64,000 nucleotides of DNA from Grimontia sedimenti (lineage in GTDB: Bacteria; Pseudomonadota; Gammaproteobacteria; Enterobacterales; Vibrionaceae), in the NCBI RefSeq assembly GCF_011045095.1, contig NZ_JAALDL010000011.1:124001-188000 (forward strand). Direction: 5' to 3'. The position numbers and the translations under genes are program-made. The notes beneath the pieces are model-generated. The model was not told the DNA's origin. It ran no database searches and was given only the letters and a program-made list of their open reading frames with translations. Of this stretch, positions 1-8,668 are shown in pieces (the stretch's first letter is position 1; the number at the start of each line of letters is the position of its first letter).

Positions 1-28
1 CCCAGACACTTGTCTGGGCTGTTTTTTA
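1..28 (+). terminator. Rho-independent terminator at left edge
   Basis: A perfect 8-bp stem (CCCAGACA / TGTCTGGG, two-base loop) is followed by CTGTTTTTT. It would end a plus-strand gene lying left of the window and could also serve the converging GNAT gene. Confidence 0.75.
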
Positions 29-45
29 AAAGGCAAATTTAAACG

Positions 46-546
46 TTACAGAAACAGTTCCAGCGTAATCTCATCGATGTACTTGCCGCCAATTTTCGCA
101 TGATTTTTCGCGCGTCCTGACACTTCAAAGCCATGTTTCAAATAAACGTGCAGCGCGGTTTCATTATCAGCTCGGACTTGGGCTACCAGCTTTTCAAAGC
201 CACGTGAGCGCGCGATATCGAGCGTGGAAGCAAACAGCGACGTTGCAATGCCTTGACGATGATGTTTTTCATCGACATAGGTGGTGATAATGCCGACATG
301 GTCCAGTGCGCGTGAATAACTCGCGTATGGCTCAACGGTTTGGTAGCCAAGAACGGTTTTCGAGTCATGGTCTTCAGCAACCAAAAACACGCCGTTTACC
401 GGGAAGTATTGGATGAAGAAACTCTGGTCTGACACCGAAAAAGCAGAGTCGAGAATCACGTATCGACCGCTTTCGATAATGGGGTTGACGATATCGGTGA
501 TGCTTTTGGCATCTGAAGCTAGCGCAGTTCTTGTTATTAGATTCAT
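46..546 (-). CDS. GNAT family N-acetyltransferase
   Basis: A 166-residue GNAT enzyme that would transfer an acetyl group from acetyl-CoA to an amine on an unknown small molecule or protein. The acetyl-CoA loop is visible as HRQGIATSLF (Q-x-x-G-x-A), followed by the usual C-terminal segment with NETALHVYLKHGF and GKYIDEITLEL, as in phosphinothricin/methionine-sulfone acetyltransferase-like proteins. The reading frame is open to 612, but the extra N-terminal residues look non-native; the ATG at 546 gives the normal GNAT start (MNLITRTA). The gene converges on the terminator at the left edge and is separate from the pxp operon. The substrate cannot be told from the sequence. Confidence 0.85.
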   Translation of the reverse strand: MNLITRTALASDAKSITDIVNPIIESGRYVILDSAFSVSDQSFFIQYFPVNGVFLVAEDHDSKTVLGYQTVEPYASYSRALDHVGIITTYVDEKHHRQGIATSLFASTLDIARSRGFEKLVAQVRADNETALHVYLKHGFEVSGRAKNHAKIGGKYIDEITLELFL

Positions 547-641
547 ATTTCTTTGTTTTTCTGACAGTAAACAAGCAAAGGGTGTAGGCGAAGCGTAGCG
601 TAAAATCGTCACGTTTCGCCAGATAAAATATAGGGCTGCTT

Positions 642-1256
642 CTAATCCTGTTCCAGAAAGCGTCTCACTGTTTTTAAGTCCTCAATCATTGGCATTTCAA
701 TACTCAGGGAACTGCTGAAACACCAAGGGTAAGGCAGCTCGCCTATCCCATCGAGCAAGTGATCTTTATTCGAATAGTGAATGGCAGCCATGTAGTCAAT
801 GGTGATGGTGAGCTTGTCCACTTTCGGATCTTTTGCCGAGATAGAAGAATCATCGTTGAACAGCCAGTCGTAATAGCCACAACCTATGCGCAGAGTGCCA
901 TTGTCCTTTTCTGTCATCACGACGAGCCACTTACAGGTGAGAAGAGTGTCATCCCTGACAATGGAGTCCGACAAGCAGAAGGTATAAACGTTCTCAAAAC
1001 GCTGGTTGAACTGGGAGGACAGCACATGGCTGATTGCTTCAACGCCAACCACATCTGAGGGAAACGAAATACTGTCGGTGTTGACCTTCATTTCCAGCAG
1101 CGATGCTTCTGTAAACACTTTGGTGAGCAGGTGTGGCTTGTTGTTATCTTTGGCTGAGATATACCGATTAATCGCCTTGAGGAAAGGGCGCACATCATCC
1201 GGCCGCGCATTCGTGGTCTTGTCGATGTGCACCATTTTCCCCTGAGATGAACTCAT
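642..1256 (-). CDS. NTF2/SnoaL-like protein at the end of the 5-oxoprolinase operon
   Basis: A 204-residue soluble protein with no signal peptide or membrane segment. The pattern of an N-terminal helical part (FLKAINRYISAKDNN), a helix plus strands (VVGVEAISHVLSSQF) and a long sheet (TLLTCKWLVVMTEKDNGTLRIGCGYYDWLF) resembles the SnoaL/NTF2-like cone fold, but I see no diagnostic catalytic motif. Its ATG overlaps the pxpC stop codon by four bases (ATGA), so it is translationally coupled and is very probably the last gene of the pxp operon. A role in 5-oxoproline or related amide metabolism is inferred from position only; it could be an accessory enzyme or a binding protein. Confidence 0.7.
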   Translation of the reverse strand: MSSSQGKMVHIDKTTNARPDDVRPFLKAINRYISAKDNNKPHLLTKVFTEASLLEMKVNTDSISFPSDVVGVEAISHVLSSQFNQRFENVYTFCLSDSIVRDDTLLTCKWLVVMTEKDNGTLRIGCGYYDWLFNDDSSISAKDPKVDKLTITIDYMAAIHYSNKDHLLDGIGELPYPWCFSSSLSIEMPMIEDLKTVRRFLEQD

Positions 1257-2173
1257 CCGAAAATGACCCGGTTGAAGAGCCTTCTTTCCACTTCGGCATC
1301 CGCAACATCCATGGGGGAGAAGGTAACAATCTGCCCGGGTTGGCGCTGCGAAAGTTGGCCGGCACCTAAACTGCTCAAACAGCCTATTTTTGGGTAGCCA
1401 CCAATGGTTTGCCTGTCCTTCATCAGTACGATCGGTTGGCCATCATTCGGAATTTGAATCGCACCAAAGGCGATACCTTCTGAGATGATGCCATCGAGAC
1501 TGCTTTTCACTGGTGCGCCAGATAAGCGATAACCCATGCGGTCGATGTTCTGGCTGACTTCATACTCACTGGTGAAAAACGTCATCTGTTCATCATGGCT
1601 GAATGACGCATGCTGATAGGACGGCATTACCCCGAGTTCGAGCGGCGCATCGTAGTCGGGAATCGCCCATTTAGGCGTGCGCTGTTCGGTGAACTCAGTC
1701 GTTGCGGTGAAGGGCAGAATATCCCCCGTTTTCAGGGCATCACCAAGACCGGTTAAACCGCCCAGTTGCTCCCTTTTCACTGTGGAGCAGCTGCCCAGCT
1801 TGGGCTCACATTCAAAGCCGCCAGCCACGGAGAGATAGGCCCGCAGTCCGCTTTTGGGTGCACCAAACGCCAGGACATCACCGGGCTTTACTGCATAGGT
1901 GCGCCAGGGTTGAATAGCTTTGTCGTTTAAGGTGGCTGAAAGATCTGCGCCTGCAATAGCAAGGGTTGTGGCGGCATTTACCTGCAGCTGCAGTTGGCCG
2001 AAGGTGATTTCGAGCTGCGTTGCATCTGGTTTATTTCCCAGTAGACGGTTTGCCCAGTAAAAAGCGTGCTCATCCATTGGGCCTCCAGTGGTGATGCCCA
2101 AATGCTGGAAGCCGATGCGGCCACTGTCTTGCAGCAGGGTAAGCATGCCAGGGTTCAGTACTTCAAAGCTCAT
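1253..2173 (-). CDS. pxpC: 5-oxoprolinase subunit PxpC
   Basis: A 306-residue protein of the AHS2/KipA (biotin-dependent carboxyltransferase-like) family, one of three subunits of prokaryotic ATP-dependent 5-oxoprolinase, which converts 5-oxo-L-proline to L-glutamate. The family opening is clear: an N-terminal GMLTLLQDSGR segment, then GFQHLGITTGGPMDEHAFYW, and later the segments FGAIQIPNDGQPIVLMKDRQ and GGYPKIG. Length is normal. It overlaps pxpB by four bases (ATGA) upstream and the NTF2-like gene by four bases downstream, indicating coupled translation. B. subtilis KipA, a kinase-inhibitor antagonist, is a homologue, but the adjacent pxpA and pxpB make the oxoprolinase assignment the better one. 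Confidence 0.93.
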   Translation of the reverse strand: MSFEVLNPGMLTLLQDSGRIGFQHLGITTGGPMDEHAFYWANRLLGNKPDATQLEITFGQLQLQVNAATTLAIAGADLSATLNDKAIQPWRTYAVKPGDVLAFGAPKSGLRAYLSVAGGFECEPKLGSCSTVKREQLGGLTGLGDALKTGDILPFTATTEFTEQRTPKWAIPDYDAPLELGVMPSYQHASFSHDEQMTFFTSEYEVSQNIDRMGYRLSGAPVKSSLDGIISEGIAFGAIQIPNDGQPIVLMKDRQTIGGYPKIGCLSSLGAGQLSQRQPGQIVTFSPMDVADAEVERRLFNRVIFG

Positions 2174-2856
2174 AACACGCCGCCTTGCTTCAAAAACTCG
2201 TCCTTATCGATAGGGCAGAACCTTACCTTGTTGCCGACATTGACTTTGGCCAATGATTCGCTGTCCCAGTCCACCATATTCAATGGTGTACGGCCGATAA
2301 TTTGCCAGCCACCCGGTGTGCTGCTTGGATAAATGGCTGTTTGGTTGTCTGCCAGCCCTACACTGCCCGTTGGTACTTTGAGGCGTGGTGTGGATTTACG
2401 CGGCATGACTATCGCGTCATCCAAACTGCCAAGATAAGCAAAACCGGGGCTAAAGCCGATGGCATAAACGCGGTATTCCTTCTCGCTATGTAGTTTGATG
2501 ACAGACTCACTGTCTAGGCCGGTTTTGTCACACACATCCGACATATCCAGCGCGACTTCCTCACCGTAGTAGACAGGAATCTCAACTACCTGATTGTCGT
2601 TGTTATTGGTGACGGCGTCAGTGTTGGATTCTAGCGCCAGCCGAATGCGTTTTATGATGTCAAAACGATCCGTTCTGTTTAAGTCAAAGCCAATCAACAT
2701 TGAGTTGTAGGAGGGGATGATGTCTGTGACTAAATCCCCCAGACTTTCCCGAACCTGAAAGATGGCGCGGTTGACGTCAGCGGCGATAGCATCATCAATT
2801 CTGTCCCCAAAATACACAATCAATGTCTGTTCATTGACTGCCTCAATTCGCGCCAT
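2170..2856 (-). CDS. pxpB: 5-oxoprolinase subunit PxpB
   Basis: A 228-residue AHS1/KipI-family protein that pairs with PxpC in 5-oxoprolinase. The conserved core is easy to see: YAIGFSPGFAYLGSLD, PRKSTPRLKVPTGSVGLAD, and YPSSTPGGWQIIGRTPL. Length is typical (about 220-240). The start lies inside the last codons of pxpA (14-base overlap) and the end overlaps pxpC by four bases, so the three subunits are expected to be made together. The enzyme acts in the cytoplasm on 5-oxoproline arising spontaneously from glutamine/glutamate, or taken up from outside. Confidence 0.94.
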   Translation of the reverse strand: MARIEAVNEQTLIVYFGDRIDDAIAADVNRAIFQVRESLGDLVTDIIPSYNSMLIGFDLNRTDRFDIIKRIRLALESNTDAVTNNNDNQVVEIPVYYGEEVALDMSDVCDKTGLDSESVIKLHSEKEYRVYAIGFSPGFAYLGSLDDAIVMPRKSTPRLKVPTGSVGLADNQTAIYPSSTPGGWQIIGRTPLNMVDWDSESLAKVNVGNKVRFCPIDKDEFLKQGGVL

Positions 2857-3583
2857 TTGCCCTCCACTGTTTCAATGCTTGGGCTACCGCCGAAGCGTGG
2901 GGACCATCTCCGTGAATGCAGAGCGTATCTGCATCCACCTTGAGTGTTTTTCCACTCAGAGTTGTGACAGAACCTTGTTCAACAATCTGCTGTACCTGCT
3001 TGATAATGGCATCAGCACTACCATGAACCGCACCTTCAATACGGCGGTCGACGAGGAACCCTTCATCGTCATAAGCGCGGTCAGAAAAAGCTTCAAACAT
3101 CACGTCAATGCCGACGTCTGCGGCTAAATCGAGAATAGGTTGGCGCTTAGGAATTGCCATCACCACCAAGGGACAACCCGGTGCAGCAGCTTTTACCGCA
3201 AGCATTACCGTCTTCAGCACTGCCATGTCTTTCATCATGGTGTTGTAGAGCGCGCCATGGGGTTTTACATAATCGACAATGGCTTTTTGTTGACGGCAAA
3301 TACCTTTCAGCGCACCGATTTGATAGCCAAGCCAGGCAAAAAGCTCTTCTTCTGTACAATCAAATTTGCGGCGGCCGAATCCCATCAAATCTGGGTAGCC
3401 AGGGTGGGCGCCAATGGTGACGCCATGTTCAAGGGCTAAGGCGACGGTCTTTTGCATCGTGACTGGATCCGAGGCATGGAAGCCACAGGCGATGCTTGCC
3501 ATATCAATGCAGGGCATCACTTCAGCGTCTTTCCCCATGGTCCAGGCACCGAAGCTTTCTCCCATGTCGCAATTTAATTTCAT
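2843..3583 (-). CDS. pxpA: 5-oxoprolinase subunit PxpA
   Basis: A 246-residue LamB/YcsF-family protein, the subunit thought to carry the hydrolytic site of 5-oxoprolinase. The N terminus MKLNCDMGESFGAW, then IDMASIACGFHASDP, then IGAHPGYPDLMGFGRR, and VKPHGALYN, are the family hallmarks, and length is normal. It is the first of the three pxp genes in transcription order and sits 49 bases downstream of the TRAP large permease gene. An AGGAGTGAG-like ribosome binding site precedes the ATG. Co-transcription with a solute-binding TRAP system suggests that the enzyme serves imported 5-oxoproline or a precursor of it. Confidence 0.95.
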   Translation of the reverse strand: MKLNCDMGESFGAWTMGKDAEVMPCIDMASIACGFHASDPVTMQKTVALALEHGVTIGAHPGYPDLMGFGRRKFDCTEEELFAWLGYQIGALKGICRQQKAIVDYVKPHGALYNTMMKDMAVLKTVMLAVKAAAPGCPLVVMAIPKRQPILDLAADVGIDVMFEAFSDRAYDDEGFLVDRRIEGAVHGSADAIIKQVQQIVEQGSVTTLSGKTLKVDADTLCIHGDGPHASAVAQALKQWRANGAN

Positions 3584-3632
3584 CTCAACTCACTCCTTGT
3601 TGCTCTGCTTTCTTTAGAAGCAGTTTGTCCTG

Positions 3633-4943
3633 CTAGCGCTGACTCATGGTAGTCGGCAGATAGGTCACGATTTCCGGGAAGGCGGTAATCAACACTAACC
3701 CTAAAAGGATCAGCATAAAAAACGGAAACGCAGCGCGTGCGACATACAGAATGTTTTTGCCCGTGAGTGCCTGAATAACAAACAGGTTGAAACCGACGGG
3801 CGGGGTGATTTGCGACAGCTCCACCACCAGAACGATGAAGATACCGAACCACAGTAAATCAATGCCTGCCTGCTGCACCATGGGCAATACCACTGCAACG
3901 GTCAGAACCACCACAGAAATACCATCCAGGAAACAGCCCAGCACCACAAATAAGATGGTGAGGTAAAGCAGGAGTTCAAACGGCGACAGCGACATCGCAG
4001 CAATCCACTCCGCTAACGCGCGGGGAATGCCGAGAAATCCCATTGCCAGTGTAAGAAAATGCGCGCCCACGAGAATAAAGCCAATCATACAGGCACTTTT
4101 CACGGCACCCAGTAAACTGTCGATAAAACTCTGGCGACTCAACGAGCCGGTAAGGGCGGCCAAAACCATGGCGCCAAACACGCCAAGCGCTGCTGCTTCT
4201 GTCGGTGTAGTGAAACCGCCGTAGATCGACCCCAAAACAAAGGAAATAAGGGCGACTATCGGGAGCAGCTTTTTCAGCGCTTTGAATCTAACTTGCCAAT
4301 TAACATCGTTACTCGAGTGCTGAGGCACTTCATTTTTATTCATCAATGCCCAGATGGTGGTGTAACCCACAAACAGGAGCATCAACATGATGCCGGGTAG
4401 GGCTCCGGCGATAAACAAGCGGCCGATGGAGACTTCCGCGGCCACCCCATACACAATCAAAATGATGGAAGGTGGAATAAGAAGACCTAGAGTACCTGAA
4501 CCTGCCAGCGTGCCGACGGCCATTTTCTCGCTGTAGCCCTGTGCTTTCAGCTCGGGCAGGGTCATGCGTCCAATGGTAGCCGCAGTGGCGGCGGATGAGC
4601 CTGATACCGCAGCGAATATGCCGCAGCTCAACACATTCACATGTAGCAGTTTGCCGGGAAAACTGCTCAGCCAAGGCGAAAGACCTTTAAACAGATCTTC
4701 CGAGAGGCGGGTTCGGAACAGAAGCTCACCCATCCAGATAAACATTGGTAGGGCTGTCAGCGACCAACTGGTGCTCGCTCCCCAGCTTGAAGAACCAAAC
4801 AGCAGGCCGATTTGTTCGTTGCCCGTCATGTACAGACCCATGACACCGACACCAATTAAGGCAAGGGATACCCATAAACCAGCGGCTAAAAACAGCAGCA
4901 TGGAGATGGCAAGAATAAATGAGATTAAGGTCATGTCCGTCAT
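3633..4943 (-). CDS. TRAP transporter large permease (DctM-like)
   Basis: A 436-residue integral membrane protein with about 12 hydrophobic segments, the ion-coupled transport subunit of a tripartite ATP-independent periplasmic transporter. Family marks include LPMFIWMGELLFRTRLSEDLFKGL near residue 65, the stretch GILAAVSGSSAATAATIG-like at about residue 110, and SGTLGLLIPPSIILIVYG near residue 150, plus ITPPVGFNLFVIQALTG near the C terminus. It overlaps the small permease gene by four bases. With the binding protein and small permease it should form an Na+-dependent importer. The substrate is not readable from the permease; the operon suggests 5-oxoproline, glutamate-like or another small carboxylate. 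Confidence 0.93.
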   Translation of the reverse strand: MTDMTLISFILAISMLLFLAAGLWVSLALIGVGVMGLYMTGNEQIGLLFGSSSWGASTSWSLTALPMFIWMGELLFRTRLSEDLFKGLSPWLSSFPGKLLHVNVLSCGIFAAVSGSSAATAATIGRMTLPELKAQGYSEKMAVGTLAGSGTLGLLIPPSIILIVYGVAAEVSIGRLFIAGALPGIMLMLLFVGYTTIWALMNKNEVPQHSSNDVNWQVRFKALKKLLPIVALISFVLGSIYGGFTTPTEAAALGVFGAMVLAALTGSLSRQSFIDSLLGAVKSACMIGFILVGAHFLTLAMGFLGIPRALAEWIAAMSLSPFELLLYLTILFVVLGCFLDGISVVVLTVAVVLPMVQQAGIDLLWFGIFIVLVVELSQITPPVGFNLFVIQALTGKNILYVARAAFPFFMLILLGLVLITAFPEIVTYLPTTMSQR

Positions 4944-5506
4944 TTTGCGCGCTCCTTGCTGCTTACCTGCGGAGCTGATGCTTCGTCAGGGCTTTCAATC
5001 AGTTCGAGCGAAACGTCTTCACCTTCCAACTGCTTGTAATGGGGGGTAATACCGCGAATGTTGTCAATCAGGCTATCCAGCACAGCGAGATTGAATGCAA
5101 TCATGCCGACCGCGAGTGGCACTTGTGGAATCCACAGAGGAATCGGAATGTAACCGTGGGTGACTTCTTCAAAGTCATAGGATTCCCAGACCATGTAAGT
5201 GCAGTAATAGCTACAGAAACAAAGCAGTAAAAACGCAAGGGTTAGGACCAGAGTCTCCAGAGGGCGTTGCAGCGATTCTGGCAACCTTTGAATAGCAAGG
5301 TTAACGCGGATATGACCACCTTCACGAAAGGTATAGGCAAGGCCAAAGAAGGTTGAGGCAGCCAAAGCGTAACCGGAGAAATCTTCTGCCGACGGGACAA
5401 TAAAGCCCATCATACGGCCAATAATTTGGGCGAGGATGATCAGCATGATCAACACAATAAAGAAGCCGGATAAACCACCCGACAGCAGGTACAGAGCTCG
5501 TTTCAT
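4940..5506 (-). CDS. TRAP transporter small permease (DctQ-like)
   Basis: A 188-residue membrane protein with four predicted helices (around residues 10-30, 45-65, 85-110 and 125-150), the size and layout of DctQ-type subunits. The segment GYALAASTFFGLAYTFREGGHIRVNL is the typical DctQ signature. A hydrophilic C-terminal tail of about 35 residues follows the last helix. It overlaps the large permease by four bases. Upstream, a 93-base gap with a strong stem-loop separates it from the binding-protein gene, an arrangement that usually gives more binding protein than permease. Confidence 0.9.
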   Translation of the reverse strand: MKRALYLLSGGLSGFFIVLIMLIILAQIIGRMMGFIVPSAEDFSGYALAASTFFGLAYTFREGGHIRVNLAIQRLPESLQRPLETLVLTLAFLLLCFCSYYCTYMVWESYDFEEVTHGYIPIPLWIPQVPLAVGMIAFNLAVLDSLIDNIRGITPHYKQLEGEDVSLELIESPDEASAPQVSSKERAK

Positions 5507-5545
5507 AATAATGCTTCCAGACAGGCGTAGCTCAGGGTATTAAAG

Positions 5546-5574
5546 CCCTCCCCAAGTCCGTTTCCAGGGGAGGG
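5546..5574. repeat. CCCTCCCC/GGGGAGGG stem-loop between DctP and DctQ genes
   Basis: A perfect 8-bp inverted repeat with a 13-base loop in the gap between the binding-protein and small-permease genes. There is no T-run, so it looks like an mRNA-stabilising or processing hairpin rather than a terminator. A near copy lies at 20846-20867. Confidence 0.6.
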
Positions 5575-5599
5575 TACGTCGTAGTAAGTAACTACTTAC

Positions 5600-6577
5600 T
5601 TAGTTTTTATAGGCTTTCAAAACAGGCGCTAGCGCTTGTGAGTTTTCTGCTTCCCACTCTTCTGTCATGGTCACGCCAATCGCCTGAAGCTCGTTTAGCA
5701 ATTGCTCGGAAGGTTTCGATACCACAATGCCGTTGTCTGCGAGTGTTTTGGTGTCTTTGGCTTCTTGATCTAAAACCTCTGCCCAGCCACGTGCTTCGGC
5801 TGCTGCTGCTGCATCCAAAATGGCTTTCTGAGCGTCTTTGTCCAAACGCTTAAATGCGCGCTTGTTCACGACGACAAAGTTCTTTGGAATCCAGGCTTTG
5901 ATCTCGGTGAAGTGGCTCAGGTAATCCCATGCCTGACCGTTTGCGCCAGTCGATGGTGAAGTCACCATCGCATCGATAATGCCAGTGCTAAATGCCTGTG
6001 GAATATCCGGCACCTGAACCGTGGTGGGTGTGGTGTCCATCAGATCAGCAAGACGGGATGTAGATGGGCTATAAGCGCGCATCTTGGTGCCTTTAATGTC
6101 AGCCAGCGAGTTCACCGGCTTTTTAGTGTAAAGGCTTTGTGCAGGCCATGGCACGGTGTAGAGCAGGATCATGCCTTCTTTACTGAGTTGCTTTTCAATC
6201 TCTGGTTTAGCGGCTTCCCACAGTTTCTGGGCTTGCTCATAGTCAGTGGCGAGGAAAGGAATGTTGTCGTGCTTAAAAATAGGGTGGGTATTACCCATGA
6301 TGCCAATGAAGACTTCGCCAAGCTGCACTTGTCCTGTGCGCACCGCGCGAGGGATTTCAGGGTGCTTCATCAGAGATGCGCCCGAGTGAACTTTGATATC
6401 GACCTCTCCATCTGTGGACTCTTTGATTTGCTCAGCAAAGTCATAGGCGATTTTGGTCGGCAAGTTAGCATCACCGTAAGGTGTCGGCATATGCCATTGC
6501 GCAGCGAGTGCAGAAGGCACAGAAAGTGCAGCGAGAGACACTGCCATGGCTGGCAGCAGGTTTTTCAACAACTTCAT
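5600..6577 (-). CDS. TRAP transporter solute-binding protein (DctP-like)
   Basis: A 325-residue periplasmic protein. The ATG at 6577 is preferred over one six codons upstream because AGGAG lies correctly before it and the product begins with a clean signal peptide (MKLLKNLLPAMAVSLAALSVPSALAAQ). The mature part has the DctP-family layout, with GASLMKHPEIPRAVRTGQVQLGE near residue 65 and the conserved KGTKMRAYSP segment near residue 160, whose Arg normally salt-bridges a substrate carboxylate. It is the first gene of the three-component TRAP system. Position in a 5-oxoprolinase operon suggests it captures 5-oxoproline or a related carboxylate; this is inference. Confidence 0.93.
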   Translation of the reverse strand: MKLLKNLLPAMAVSLAALSVPSALAAQWHMPTPYGDANLPTKIAYDFAEQIKESTDGEVDIKVHSGASLMKHPEIPRAVRTGQVQLGEVFIGIMGNTHPIFKHDNIPFLATDYEQAQKLWEAAKPEIEKQLSKEGMILLYTVPWPAQSLYTKKPVNSLADIKGTKMRAYSPSTSRLADLMDTTPTTVQVPDIPQAFSTGIIDAMVTSPSTGANGQAWDYLSHFTEIKAWIPKNFVVVNKRAFKRLDKDAQKAILDAAAAAEARGWAEVLDQEAKDTKTLADNGIVVSKPSEQLLNELQAIGVTMTEEWEAENSQALAPVLKAYKN

Positions 6578-6612
6578 CGGAAGTCTCCTTTTCACTAGTG
6601 TCCTATTAATAT

Positions 6613-7446
6613 TTATAAAACTGAGAGTTGTTCGTTACTGACATCCGTCACCAGCATTTTGCCGGGCGCATGAGTAATAGCGATAGGGGGTTTGGCGTTA
6701 GCAATCGCTAATTGTGGTGTCACGCCACACGCCCAGAAAACAGGAATTTCACCGTCTTTGATGGGTACTGCGTCACCAAAATCCGGGTTGGAGAGATCTT
6801 CAATACCAATATCAGCCGGATTCCCAAAATGCACAGGCGCACCGTGAGATTTAGGGAAACGGGATGTGATCTGAATAGCGCGGATGGCATCCGCTGGCTT
6901 AAACGGGCGCATGGAGACCACCATGTTGCCGTTGAAGTATTGGCTTGGCACTGTCGGTAAATTGGTGCGGTACATCGACACATTCGATTGGCAATCAATA
7001 TTACGAAGGGACAGGCCAGCACGAATCAGGGCATCTTCAAACGAGAATGAGCAACCCAATACAAAGGTCACCATATCTCCCAACCAGAGATCTTTAATAT
7101 CGTGTGTTTTCTCTGCTAACTCGCCGTTTCTGAAGATGTGGTATTCCGGCACATCTGAGCGGATGTCTATGTTCTCGCCAAGTAAATCAATCAATGGCTC
7201 GCCAGGAGCCGATACTGAAAGTAGCGGGCAAGCGACGGGGTTTTTCTGGCAGTACACCAAAAAATCATCCGCCCAAGTCTTAGGCAGGATGACTACATTT
7301 CCTTGAGCCAAACCCGGAGCAAATCCGCTGGTGGGGCCAATAAACTTGCCGTCTCGTGCCAGCATTCTTAGTTCGCGGGCCTGCATTAATGCAGCTTCAT
7401 AGTGATTAGACGACAGAGGGGCTTCCTGTCCTGCAAGTTGACTCAT
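6613..7446 (-). CDS. DUF1445 putative hydro-lyase / D-glutamate cyclase-like protein
   Basis: A 277-residue member of the DUF1445 (YcsI) family, often labelled putative hydro-lyase. Seen features: [18 protein letters not shown] near the N terminus, [41 protein letters not shown], and a C-terminal [29 protein letters not shown]. The homologous domain of human DGLUCY is reported to convert D-glutamate to 5-oxo-D-proline, which fits a place in a pxp operon. The ATG at 7446 has an AAGGA site and is preferred to the frame's first start. The gene lies 35 bases upstream of the DctP gene and 102 bases downstream of the LysR gene. Whether the substrate is D-glutamate here is unproven. Confidence 0.85.
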   Translation of the reverse strand: MSQLAGQEAPLSSNHYEAALMQARELRMLARDGKFIGPTSGFAPGLAQGNVVILPKTWADDFLVYCQKNPVACPLLSVSAPGEPLIDLLGENIDIRSDVPEYHIFRNGELAEKTHDIKDLWLGDMVTFVLGCSFSFEDALIRAGLSLRNIDCQSNVSMYRTNLPTVPSQYFNGNMVVSMRPFKPADAIRAIQITSRFPKSHGAPVHFGNPADIGIEDLSNPDFGDAVPIKDGEIPVFWACGVTPQLAIANAKPPIAITHAPGKMLVTDVSNEQLSVL

Positions 7447-7548
7447 GGCTTTCCTTCGCCTCGTTGAATGCATGTTGTGTTAACTAAATGTTGCAGGTTG
7501 GTGTCATTTCGTCCAATTATAGTTTTTTACCTTTTCCGATAAATAAAA

Positions 7549-8436
7549 TTAATGTCCTGCTTTCCCCGCCACTTCCACCGCCAGTTTTGCTGCTTCTTCC
7601 GCCGCGCCATTCATTGGGGCATGTAGATAAGAAGCGGTGAAGCCGAGCGGAGAGGGCCCCCATCCGCAATCAACAAGTAGCAGATTTCCCGTTTCAATTT
7701 CAGGAGCGGCAATGACAGTCGGTAGGGTCGCCAGACCCAATCCGTCTCTGGTCATCCGCAAACAGGCAGAAAGAGAACTTGAGGTAAAGAAGCGGGCGTT
7801 GGCGGCGTCAGCCTGAGCAAACTGTTCTTTAATTTCGCCGAAGGGCTGTGTATTGCGTGCGTAAGTAATGATGGGGAAGTCGGCCAGTTCAGCCAGTGTC
7901 ATTTTGTGATTAGAAAGCCCCAACGACGGGCTTCCCACCCATACCAGCGGATAGCGGCAAAGCGGCATATTTTGGACGGAAGGCTCCGAAATCGGTCCCA
8001 TCAGGAAGGCCAAATCCAGCGTTCTATCCAATAAGTCATGACGGAGGTTCGACGTCACATCCACCGTGATGTCGATATCCAGCCGCGGAAACTTATCGTT
8101 AAAGCTCCGAAGAAACTCCGTCAGCCAGGTGTGCACGACGGTTTCAGAAATTCCCAGTCTCAAGGTTCCCGTAAACAGTGCATTGTTTTCAGCCCGCTTT
8201 TGAAATTGTTCCGCCGTAAGTAGCATTTTCTCAGCGTAGGGCAGCAGTTCGCGGCCTTTGGCGGTCAGGGTAATGGGCGAGGCTTCGCGGTCAAACAGAA
8301 TAACGCCCAACTCTTTTTCCAGGCTTGCAATGCGCGACGAGATGGCAGGCTGGGTCGTGAACTGTTGTTCAGCGGCTTTGCGAAAACTGCGAAGGGTGGC
8401 GACGAGTACAAAGGTTTCAATGCGTTTCAGGTTCAT
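7549..8436 (-). CDS. LysR-family regulator of the 5-oxoproline operon (probable)
   Basis: A 295-residue LysR-type regulator with an N-terminal winged helix-turn-helix (MNLKRIETFVLVATLRSFRKAAEQQFTTQPAISSRIASLEKELG) and a C-terminal effector-binding domain. The ATG at 8436 is chosen because the family start is MNLKRIE; the 14 extra upstream residues are not family-like. It is co-oriented with and immediately upstream of the DUF1445/TRAP/pxp genes, so it may be the first gene of the transcription unit or control it from its own promoter. Its effector is likely the operon's substrate, by position only. Confidence 0.88.
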   Translation of the reverse strand: MNLKRIETFVLVATLRSFRKAAEQQFTTQPAISSRIASLEKELGVILFDREASPITLTAKGRELLPYAEKMLLTAEQFQKRAENNALFTGTLRLGISETVVHTWLTEFLRSFNDKFPRLDIDITVDVTSNLRHDLLDRTLDLAFLMGPISEPSVQNMPLCRYPLVWVGSPSLGLSNHKMTLAELADFPIITYARNTQPFGEIKEQFAQADAANARFFTSSSLSACLRMTRDGLGLATLPTVIAAPEIETGNLLLVDCGWGPSPLGFTASYLHAPMNGAAEEAAKLAVEVAGKAGH

Positions 8437-8551
8437 GAGGAGTTCTACAAACTGCGTGTATCTGAAAAGATAGAGCAAAATCTTAAGGTTTCAATTTCGT
8501 GGGTAGATTATGGGAGGTGGGGATAGGCAACAGTTGCCACAGCGCGCTTGA

Positions 8552-8668
8552 GGTGGATTTGGGGCGGAAAGTGCAGAAAAGATCATCGCTGCACTAGGCA
8601 GCGATGTTCCGATCGGGTTTGTAAACTTCAGCGAAAAGGAGCTGAAAAAGCTGGGGGAAAATGCTTAG
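8552..8668 (+). pseudogene. Possible C-terminal gene remnant
   Basis: A 38-codon open stretch without a start codon ends in TAG two bases before the next gene's stop. It translates to a protein-like sequence (…ESAEKIIAALGSDVPIGFV…, ending KKLGENA) that resembles the tail of a real protein more than random sequence. Nothing upstream continues it. It may be a decayed gene fragment or chance. Confidence 0.2.
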
